From Clostridia bacterium (GTDB taxonomy: Bacteria > Bacillota_A > Clostridia > Oscillospirales > CAG-272), in the NCBI GenBank assembly GCA_017632155.1, contig JAGBRZ010000221.1:1-5789 (forward strand): DNA of 5,789 bases. Reading direction: 5' to 3'. The position numbers and the translations under genes are program-made. Below the pieces are notes generated by a model. It searched no databases and was not told the origin of the DNA. It worked only from the letters and a program-made list of their open reading frames with translations. Each line of letters begins with the position of its first letter. Position 1 is the stretch's first letter. Of the stretch, positions 1-5,391 are shown one piece after another.

Positions 1-474
1 AAAATTATGCAGGTCGATGGCGGCGCGCGCACATATCTCTCCGATACCTACCGCACTATGATATCATCCGAGCCCTCGCTCCGTGCTCTCCGCGAATTTT
101 TCGACGTTCTTCTTGAGGACGACGGCGCGGTGCTCTGGCATTGCACACAGGGCAAGGACCGCACGGGAGTCGTTGCCGCGGCAATACTTCTCGCTCTCGG
201 CGTTGACCGCGACGCGATAATGCGCGACTATATGAAGACCAACCGCTCCTGCTTTTTCAAGAATTTCTGGATCTTCATCGGCGTGGTGCTTGTGACCTTC
301 AGCGTAAACAAGGCGCGAAACCTCAATCTGCTTCTCTCCTCCCGCCGCGATTTTATGCGCGCGGCGTTCGATGAGATCGATAAGGTCTGGGGCGGCACCG
401 ACGGCTTCCTCCGCAAAGCTCTTCAACTCACCGATGACGAGCTCTTCCGCCTCCGCGAGGCGTATCTTGTATAA
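1..474 (+). CDS. Tyrosine-protein phosphatase, Y_phosphatase3/IphP-like, 5' partial
   Basis: C-terminal part of a predicted protein-tyrosine or phosphoinositide phosphatase. The frame is open to base 1 (AAA ATT ATG), and the ATG at 7 has no visible ribosome binding site. The family is usually longer than the roughly 157 residues here, so the true start and the N-terminal conserved region lie upstream. Counting from the ATG at 7, the catalytic P-loop is HCTQGKDRTG at residues 45-54, giving the CX5R signature with nucleophile Cys46 and phosphate-binding Arg52. It is followed by a GVVAAAILLALGV helix and a DYMKTN motif typical of this family. The C-terminal half (RRDFMRAAFDEIDKVWGG and an L-x-L-T-D-D-E segment ending REAYLV) also fits. 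Residues about 80-97 are unexpectedly hydrophobic and could be buried or membrane-associated. The gene ends at TAA 472-474 and converges on the minus-strand operon. The substrate cannot be deduced. Confidence 0.87.
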   Translation, partial: KIMQVDGGARTYLSDTYRTMISSEPSLRALREFFDVLLEDDGAVLWHCTQGKDRTGVVAAAILLALGVDRDAIMRDYMKTNRSCFFKNFWIFIGVVLVTFSVNKARNLNLLLSSRRDFMRAAFDEIDKVWGGTDGFLRKALQLTDDELFRLREAYLV

Positions 475-478
475 AAAA

Positions 479-505
479 ACTGCTTCATTCAGCGAATGAA
501 GCAGT
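479..505. terminator. Bidirectional intrinsic terminator shared by convergent genes
   Basis: A perfect 11-bp stem (ACTGCTTCATT / AATGAAGCAGT) closes a 5-base loop (CAGCG). On the plus strand it is followed by a T run at 505-510. On the minus strand the A run at 474-479 reads as a T run. The stem lies between the phosphatase stop (472-474) and the stop of the DUF4838 gene (512-514), so one hairpin can end transcription from both sides. Confidence 0.92.
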
Positions 506-511
506 TTTTTA

Positions 512-1453
512 TTATTTAAAAGCCTTACCGAACGGTTTGACGTCAACTTCTCCGTAAAGATCCTCGTAATCATCGCCGAGGAAGCAAGCGAAGGTGCTGA
601 TGCGGTCGAAGCCCAAAGCTTTGTAGTCGCGGATATCGGCAAGCATCGCGTCGGCATTCAGAGTGAAATGCGCGGGCGGCTTTTTCCAACCCGAAAAGAG
701 CGAATTATCATACCAATATTCAAGAACCTTCGCCTCTTCCCTGCCGAAATATTCGAGAAGCGGCGCGATCATTCCGCGTTCGCGTTCAATTCTGATCGCG
801 CGATCCTCTCCCTTGGCGGTGTATTTCTCGAAAGGCGCGTATTCGAGGAAGAGTCCGTCCTCACTTCGGGCAACCGTCGGCGGCGCGATCGTATCGATAT
901 AGGCAAGGTATGCCATCCTCGCATCAGGGATATACTTCTTGATCTCGCCGAGAGCGGCGCGGAGGGCGATATATTGCTGATCCGACGGAGAAAAACTGCG
1001 GCATTTCGGGCATTGGCAATGGATTCCGCGCCCATCATCCATCCAGAAGTAAAAATTCTTTGAGCTTCCGTAAAGCTTCAGCGCAAGAGATGCGGCGCGT
1101 TTTGCAAAAAGACTGAGCGCATCCTCATTTGAAACGCAGAAATTCCAATCGGCGACCCTCTCGCCCGCCCCGTTCATCCTGAAATATTCGGGATGGGAGG
1201 CAAAAAGCTCTCTCGGCATAAGATATCCCGCCGCGTGGCACTCGTATTCAACTTCAAGTCCGCGCGAGCGCGCATAGTCGATAAGCTCGCGGTATTCGGG
1301 CGTCTCAAGCAGCTCAAGCAAGCGCTCAAGCGACTTCGGCGCGTCCTTGCCGCCCTCGGGATGGATGCCGAGGGTATTTATACCCGCATCGGCGAGCCTG
1401 TCGATCCACTTCCGCGAAAGCTCGCCGGGGTGTACAATCATTCCGTTTTTCAT
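512..1453 (-). CDS. DUF4838-family glycoside-hydrolase-like protein
   Basis: A complete 313-residue protein that I recognise as a DUF4838-type protein. That family is thought to have a TIM-barrel fold related to glycoside hydrolases of the alpha-glucuronidase kind; its reaction is not established. Visible landmarks are an N-terminal HPGELSRKWIDRLADAGINTLGIHPEGG strand-helix-strand, DWNFCVSNE (residues 102-110), FWMDDG (136-141), CQCPKC (146-151, a possible metal site), LEYAPFEK (203-210), and VLEYWYDNSLFSGWKKP (243-259). Asp139, Asp140, Glu204 and Glu245 are plausible active-site acids, but this is a guess from position. There is no signal peptide or membrane segment, so it should be cytoplasmic. 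The start at 1453 is fixed by GGAG seven bases upstream, and the preceding M56 stop is only 12 bases away, making this the last gene of the blaI-like operon. It may be the effector, processing a carbohydrate linked to the sensed signal. Confidence 0.85.
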   Translation of the reverse strand: MKNGMIVHPGELSRKWIDRLADAGINTLGIHPEGGKDAPKSLERLLELLETPEYRELIDYARSRGLEVEYECHAAGYLMPRELFASHPEYFRMNGAGERVADWNFCVSNEDALSLFAKRAASLALKLYGSSKNFYFWMDDGRGIHCQCPKCRSFSPSDQQYIALRAALGEIKKYIPDARMAYLAYIDTIAPPTVARSEDGLFLEYAPFEKYTAKGEDRAIRIERERGMIAPLLEYFGREEAKVLEYWYDNSLFSGWKKPPAHFTLNADAMLADIRDYKALGFDRISTFACFLGDDYEDLYGEVDVKPFGKAFK

Positions 1454-1465
1454 CTGTTTACTCCG

Positions 1466-4400
1466 TTATTTCACATACTGCCCGAGAAATTCCGCAATTT
1501 CCCCGTAAGTGAAATTCGTGATCTTGTATTTGTAAGCATAAACGTAATTGCCATATCTGTTGGATACTCCCGCAACGAGATACGCATCATTGCCATCTTG
1601 CAGGATCGAGATCGAATAAATCTCATTGTGATCGTCCAAAAGGCTGATGACGTAGTTCTTTCCGTAATATCCGCTGACGGCAACAGGATCTTCACCCTCG
1701 ATCTGCTTTATAAAATTCAAAAAATCCTTAATACCGTCATAAGAAATGAAAAAGTTTTTATTTGTAATATTGCCGTAAAAGATCTTTATTTCGTCTACAT
1801 TGGAATAATCCGCCTCGGAAAGAGAAATTTTGCTATGCGGTTGGTCAAAATATCCGAGCGCGGACTTGTTTTCCGTCAGCTTGACGTGTCCGTTTTCGAT
1901 AGTTATATCGAACACCTTGATCTCGCCCTTTTCGGTCTTGCAACCAAGGCGATATACACCGTCTTCTGAGCAGATGAATTTTGCGCTCATTGGCTCGGTA
2001 TAGAAACAGTCTTTGTATTCATAAGGCTCGCCCGATTCACACGCTCGGATCATAATTGAAAAACCTTTTGAATCAATGCCCAAACAAACCTCGCAGATCT
2101 CGCTATTTCCGTCTCTGTCTATATCGAAGATCTCATGTTCAATTACGTTGGGATAATAAGAACGCACACGGTCACCCAAGATCATATCGCGGATGATCTC
2201 AATATACATATTTTTCTGTGCGGTTTCGACATTGTGCCAATAATCGCCAATATAGCTTGAAACCAAATTCTGATAAGGAATTATATAAATATCTTCCTCA
2301 TCAATATCGTAAGTGGCAAGGATCTCGCGCATTTCCGCAGCTCTTAATCCGGGAATCCCAAAAGGAAGATATTTCAGGGGTTCTTCGCTGTGAGGCATCA
2401 ATGCAAAGTCGTAACTGCCCTGCGCCATCTGCCATACGTAAACGTCGAGTCCTCTTGAAGAATCAAGTCCCGTATAAAGCTCTTTGACCGTTTTTAATTC
2501 AAAATCGACCCAAATACCGTTTGCAGTGAAGCGATATCTTCCCTTTTCATTCAGATCGTAATGCTCGGTGATGCTGTAGATATGCTTTTCCTTTGCGTTA
2601 GGTGCAACCACAGTTGCTTCATCCTGCGCAGTTGATTTATCCTTAAGCGGAACGAATTCCTTTCCGTTATAGCGGGAGATCTCAAACTTGGGATCGACCA
2701 CGTAGCTTTCGCCCGTATTGTTCGTCCAATAGATAGAAAAACCGTTGTTTTTAGCGTCCAGATAAGAAACTGCCACGAACTCTGCATCCATACCCTCGAT
2801 GTTGCTGCCGTAATTAATGATCACGGCATAAAGACCGCTTTGTCTGATCATACCCAAATGCTCAGGGAAGGAAGTACCGCTTGCGGGCAGATTGGAAACC
2901 TCAAAATCCACCCACGCATCACCCGCAACAAGGCGGTACTTGCCGAGTGCGGAAATATCGAAATGCTTGGTGATATTAAACGATGGATATGACATCGAAA
3001 AAGCAGACACGCCGACAGCGGCTTCATTCCAATAACTGATATGTTCAAGTGCGACAAGCCCGTCGCCCTCGTAGCGGTAGATCTCAAAAGAGTTGCCGTA
3101 GATCTGTGTTTTGAATGTGCTGTTTTTCCATTTCAGCACGAATACTACGTCATCTCCCTCTCGCTTTGCCTGAATAAAGGATACGTCGGCACCGCGCTTT
3201 TCGCTTCCGCAATCAAGAACGTTGACGTAAAGCCCCGAGGAAGGTATCTTGACCGTTCTGTTGCCCGAATTCTTCGTCTTTCTGAAAACGAGCTTCTTTT
3301 GACCGAGTCCAAGAACGTCTTCCTCGACCTTCAGCACGAAATCGTCGCCGCGAGCTTTAACGGTTCCCGACAGTATCAGGCGCTCGCCTAAAACATCTTC
3401 ATATTCATTTACACCGATCAAGCCGTCGTCGCTCACGTCATAATCAACTTTGTCCGCGCCCGACTTGAACATTTCCGCGTAAACCTTTCTGCCTTCAGCG
3501 CGGTAGCGTATCACGATATCGTCAAACTGATGGTCGAATGCAAGCGTACCCGTCATCCTGACCGAATTATCAATGCTAATCGAGATCAGTGCGCCGTCCT
3601 CACAAATCCATTCGCTTCCGGGTTCGAGCAATTCGCGGACGTTTGACGTCGGATTTGTCAAAAAGCAGACCGAGAGGACGAGTGTAACGATGAGCGCCGC
3701 GATTATGACCCAGAACGCGGGCTTTTTATAATTTAAGATCGACTTTACCCTCTCCTTGACGCCGACCTCGCCGAATGCAAGCGGACACGACATTATACGG
3801 CGGCGGTGCATACTGCAATCAAGAAGAGTGCGCGAGTAGTCCTTTTTTGCCTCGGCATCCATCTGCTTGATCACCTTTTCGTCGCAAGCCGCCTCGATAT
3901 CGCGGCAAAGGAGCGCGTAGGCTACCCAAAAGAGCGGATTGAACCAATAGATCGCCAAAAGACAAAATCCGAGCGGCTTCCAGATGTGGTCGAATCTGCG
4001 CAAATGCGCCTTTTCGTGTGCGAGCACGTGTCCGAGAGCCTCGCCGCTCATTGCCGACGGAATATAAATACGCGGAAGGATCACACCGAGGATGAAGGGA
4101 GAGTCCACGTCATCGCAAAAATACACGTTTCCTTCGCCCTTAAGCGACACTCTGACCTTTCTTCTGAGCAGAATATAGGAGATCGCGCCGTAGCAAAGCA
4201 TCGCTATGATGCCGATCACCCAGATATATGATGCGACCCCGATCACTATCTGCATCGGGGTGACGCTTGCGCCTACCTGCGGTGCGAGCGTCTCGGATAT
4301 CACGGGGTTGACGATTTCGTTCATCACGCCGATACCGCTGTTGATCTCGGGAGCGGGAGCCATCGTGATATTCTGCGGGATCGGTTCAGCCGAGGGAATC

Positions 4401-4579
4401 AGGCTGAATATACTTTCAAACGAGAACGGAAAAACGAGTCTCAAGCCTACAATACCCCAAAGCAGACAGTTGATCCACTTGGGCGACTTCTTCATAAGCG
4501 GGCGCAGAAGGAGTACGGCGAGCACAAACCATCCCGCCGTCACGGCGAGGTTGAATACTTTTATAAAAATACCGCTCAT
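1466..4579 (-). CDS. M56 family metallopeptidase (BlaR1-like antirepressor) with long sensor ectodomain
   Basis: A 1037-residue integral membrane zinc protease of the BlaR1/MecR1 type, expected to relay an external signal to the repressor encoded just upstream. Hydrophobic segments lie at about residues 4-26, 36-56, 108-137, 199-224 and 288-308. The zinc site HEKAH is at 188-192, with Glu229 (in EAACDE) as likely third ligand. The conserved CPLAFGEVGVKERVKSIL stretch (265-282) precedes the last membrane span. After residue 310 there is no penicillin-binding domain. Instead there is a beta-rich module (about 315-435), two tandem Ig-like (Big_14-like) repeats at about 446-560 and 577-695, an M56-associated segment starting LDVYVWQMAQGSYDFAL (711-727), a DIDRDGNSE possible calcium loop (819-827), and a C-terminal module. 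By M56 topology this tail should be extracellular. The start overlaps the repressor stop (ATGA, 4576-4579) and has AAAGGAG five bases upstream. The signal sensed is unknown. Confidence 0.95.
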   Translation of the reverse strand: MSGIFIKVFNLAVTAGWFVLAVLLLRPLMKKSPKWINCLLWGIVGLRLVFPFSFESIFSLIPSAEPIPQNITMAPAPEINSGIGVMNEIVNPVISETLAPQVGASVTPMQIVIGVASYIWVIGIIAMLCYGAISYILLRRKVRVSLKGEGNVYFCDDVDSPFILGVILPRIYIPSAMSGEALGHVLAHEKAHLRRFDHIWKPLGFCLLAIYWFNPLFWVAYALLCRDIEAACDEKVIKQMDAEAKKDYSRTLLDCSMHRRRIMSCPLAFGEVGVKERVKSILNYKKPAFWVIIAALIVTLVLSVCFLTNPTSNVRELLEPGSEWICEDGALISISIDNSVRMTGTLAFDHQFDDIVIRYRAEGRKVYAEMFKSGADKVDYDVSDDGLIGVNEYEDVLGERLILSGTVKARGDDFVLKVEEDVLGLGQKKLVFRKTKNSGNRTVKIPSSGLYVNVLDCGSEKRGADVSFIQAKREGDDVVFVLKWKNSTFKTQIYGNSFEIYRYEGDGLVALEHISYWNEAAVGVSAFSMSYPSFNITKHFDISALGKYRLVAGDAWVDFEVSNLPASGTSFPEHLGMIRQSGLYAVIINYGSNIEGMDAEFVAVSYLDAKNNGFSIYWTNNTGESYVVDPKFEISRYNGKEFVPLKDKSTAQDEATVVAPNAKEKHIYSITEHYDLNEKGRYRFTANGIWVDFELKTVKELYTGLDSSRGLDVYVWQMAQGSYDFALMPHSEEPLKYLPFGIPGLRAAEMREILATYDIDEEDIYIIPYQNLVSSYIGDYWHNVETAQKNMYIEIIRDMILGDRVRSYYPNVIEHEIFDIDRDGNSEICEVCLGIDSKGFSIMIRACESGEPYEYKDCFYTEPMSAKFICSEDGVYRLGCKTEKGEIKVFDITIENGHVKLTENKSALGYFDQPHSKISLSEADYSNVDEIKIFYGNITNKNFFISYDGIKDFLNFIKQIEGEDPVAVSGYYGKNYVISLLDDHNEIYSISILQDGNDAYLVAGVSNRYGNYVYAYKYKITNFTYGEIAEFLGQYVK

Positions 4580-4944
4580 TTCTGCTCCTTTCCGAATCCG
4601 TCTATCATACGGCGGATCTCTTCAAGCTCCTTCTCTGTGGGTCTTTTTCTCGATGCAAATGCCGCGATAAATGCGGGGAGTGAGCCGTCAAAGGTGTCTT
4701 CAACGAATTTTTCGCTCTGCATAGCGTAAAATTCATTCCTTGCGATCAGCACGCTGACCGTGCTCTGCTCTGTCAGAAAAAGTCCGCGCTCGCATAGCTT
4801 TTTGAGTACGGTATACGTCGTTGTGCGTTTCCAATTGAGCTCCTTTTCGCAAAGTGTAACGAGCTCCTTTGTTGATATCGGGGCATTCGCCCAAACGAGA
4901 TCGGCAAAACGCGCCTCAACCGCACCAAGTCTCAATTCATCCAT
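4576..4944 (-). CDS. BlaI/MecI/CopY-family winged-helix repressor
   Basis: A 122-residue transcriptional repressor. The N-terminal winged helix spans roughly residues 1-75: LGAVEARFADLVWANAPIS, KELVTLC, then the recognition region NWKRTTTYTVLKKLCERGL, which carries the family's W-x-x-T-T-x-x-T-x-L-x-x-L pattern. The C-terminal dimerisation part (FVEDTFDGSLPAFIAAFASRK, then ELEEIRRMIDGF) is also typical and is where BlaI and MecI are cleaved in staphylococci. I chose the ATG at 4944-4942 because AAAGGAG lies seven bases upstream and family members begin this way. A longer frame from a TTG at 5016 would start inside the -35 box and is rejected. The TGA overlaps the ATG of the M56 gene, indicating translational coupling. 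It probably represses its own operon through the dyads at 4962-5005. With no beta-lactamase nearby, the name BlaI refers only to the family. Confidence 0.94.
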   Translation of the reverse strand: MDELRLGAVEARFADLVWANAPISTKELVTLCEKELNWKRTTTYTVLKKLCERGLFLTEQSTVSVLIARNEFYAMQSEKFVEDTFDGSLPAFIAAFASRKRPTEKELEEIRRMIDGFGKEQK

Positions 4945-4951
4945 AACCTTT

Positions 4952-4958
4952 CTCCTTT
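4952..4958 (-). promoter_or_regulatory. Ribosome binding site of the BlaI-type repressor
   Basis: On the minus strand AAAGGAG is followed by seven bases and then ATG at 4944. This strong Shine-Dalgarno match decides the start over the upstream in-frame TTG at 5016. Confidence 0.88.
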
Positions 4959-4961
4959 CTT

Positions 4962-5005
4962 GTCTATAGTCAGTAGACTGCATATATAGTCTATCACAAA
5001 TAGAC
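4962..5005. promoter_or_regulatory. Candidate operator: four GTCTA/TAGAC half-sites
   Basis: Two 17-bp dyads share the form GTCTA-N7-TAGAC, at 4962-4978 and 4989-5005; the second extends to GTCTAT-N5-ATAGAC. The two inner half-sites also form a third dyad, TAGACT-N8-AGTCTA, at 4974-4993. The half-sites start at 4962, 4974, 4989 and 5001, so the offsets are 12, 15 and 12 bases. The cluster covers the -10 box, the expected transcription start and the early leader, which suits autorepression by the BlaI-type protein. The core differs from the textbook TACA-N2-TGTA core of BlaI/MecI/CopY sites. Which dyad is bound is an inference. Confidence 0.65.
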
Positions 5006-5016
5006 AGATTTGTCAA
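4988..5016 (-). promoter_or_regulatory. Sigma-A type promoter of the repressor/M56/DUF4838 operon
   Basis: On the minus strand a consensus -35 box TTGACA (5016-5011) is followed by exactly 17 bases and a -10 box TAGACT (4993-4988, four of six matches). Start of transcription is expected near 4981, giving a leader of about 37 bases before the repressor ATG. The upstream stretch at about 5021-5040 is almost pure A/T on both strands and could act as an UP element. The -10 box coincides with a candidate repressor half-site. Confidence 0.78.
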
Positions 5017-5096
5017 TAGGTTTTTTATAAAAAAACAAAGAAATTCCCGCCGAAAGGGTTCCTGACATAGAGCAGTATACTCGAACTGACAGGTAA
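5017..5096. other. Upstream intergenic segment of the operon promoter
   Basis: No gene is seen. The segment holds an A/T run at 5021-5040, a weak CCC/GGG mini-hairpin (5046-5058), a direct repeat CTGACA (5062-5067 and 5086-5091), and the perfect 8-bp palindrome AGTATACT (5074-5081). The last two could be regulatory, but nothing in the sequence proves it. Confidence 0.5.
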
Positions 5097-5127
5097 AGGA
5101 CAGAGAGTGTTTTACATTCTCTGTCCT
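5097..5127. terminator. Long hairpin, candidate terminator
   Basis: A 10-bp perfect stem (AGGACAGAGA / TCTCTGTCCT) extends inward by four more pairs, one of them G-T, leaving a three-base TTT loop. On the plus strand it is followed by CTTTT, which would suit termination, but no plus-strand gene precedes it. On the minus strand, the direction of both flanking genes, only TTTA follows, so it would be a weak terminator insulating the operon from the upstream winged-helix gene. The hairpin is certain; its role is not. Confidence 0.6.
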
Positions 5128-5145
5128 CTTTTATTGTCAAGCACT

Positions 5146-5165
5146 GCATTTGTAGACACAAATGC
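5146..5165. repeat. 8-bp hairpin at the left edge of the GTGATAT array
   Basis: GCATTTGT and ACAAATGC form a perfect 8-bp stem around the loop AGAC. It sits one base before ATATCA (5167-5172), which pairs with the first TGATAT of the array (5182-5187). It may mark the left boundary of the element. Confidence 0.75.
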
Positions 5166-5166
5166 C

Positions 5167-5377
5167 ATATCAAATTGGAAGTGATATGCTGACCGTGTCA
5201 GCGTGATATTGTTGCAAGCAACAGTGATATTGCTCCCGATGGTCGCAGTGATATTATATTCGCCTCCCAAGCTCGCGTAGCGAATATCACTCGGCGATAG
5301 CCGAATACCACTGCGAAGCAATAGAACTCGCCGCAGGCGAATATAACTGTGGCACCTGCTCTACGGCAGGTGCCACA
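5167..5377. repeat. Nested palindromic array of GTGATAT 7-mers alternating with hairpins
   Basis: Left arm: the exact 7-mer GTGATAT occurs at 5181, 5203, 5224 and 5248. The intervals are filled without gaps by inverted repeats: GCTGAC-CGT-GTCAGC (5188-5202), TGTTGC-AA-GCAACA (5210-5223), and an imperfect TGC...GCA stem (5231-5247). Right arm: hairpins TCGC-GTA-GCGA (5273-5283), TCGGC-GATA-GCCGA (5291-5304), TGC-GAA-GCA (5312-5320) and TCGCC-GCA-GGCGA (5328-5340) alternate with ATATCAC (5284), ATACCAC (5305), ATAGAAC (5321) and ATATAAC (5341). A 12-bp hairpin (5348-5377) follows. The arms are mirror images around ATATTCGC/GCGAATAT (5256-5263 and 5280-5287). No open frame here is credible. It may be a non-autonomous mobile or REP-like element, or a structured RNA region; I recall similar arrays between genes in Clostridia but cannot verify this. 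Confidence 0.82.
5348..5377. repeat. 12-bp perfect hairpin closing the array
   Basis: TGTGGCACCTGC pairs perfectly with GCAGGTGCCACA around the loop TCTACG. It is the longest and most GC-rich stem of the array and starts directly after the last ATATAAC. On the minus strand it begins 14 bases after the stop of the winged-helix gene, so it may also stabilise or end that transcript, but no T run follows it. Confidence 0.8.
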
Positions 5378-5391
5378 AGGGATAGCTTTTG

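Noticed and set aside
64..657. 197-residue minus-strand open frame
   Set aside because: It overlaps the phosphatase, the shared terminator and the end of the DUF4838 gene, and is a shadow of GC-rich coding sequence.
1193..1969. 258-residue plus-strand open frame
   Set aside because: It lies antisense across the end of the M56 gene and the start of the DUF4838 gene, both clearly coding, and its translation has no recognisable domain.
4945..5016. Longer start of the BlaI-type gene at TTG 5016 (24 extra residues)
   Set aside because: The TTG is the first half of the -35 box, the extra residues match nothing in the family, and the internal ATG at 4944 has a strong ribosome binding site.
5021..5058. 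Intrinsic terminator on the minus strand (CCC/GGG hairpin followed by T-rich sequence)
   Set aside because: The stem is only three pairs, and the T-rich tract is better explained as the A/T-rich region upstream of the -35 box.
5074..5081. TATACT as a -10 box of a separate promoter
   Set aside because: No acceptable -35 box lies 16-18 bases away on either strand, and no gene would be served on the plus strand.
5112..5321. 69-residue minus-strand open frame
   Set aside because: It runs through the hairpin array; its repeated N-I-T residues are simply translated GTGATAT linkers.
5167..5377. CRISPR array
   Set aside because: The 7-mers are too short, switch orientation at the centre, and the intervals are palindromic hairpins of 9-17 bases rather than unique spacers. 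No cas gene is present.
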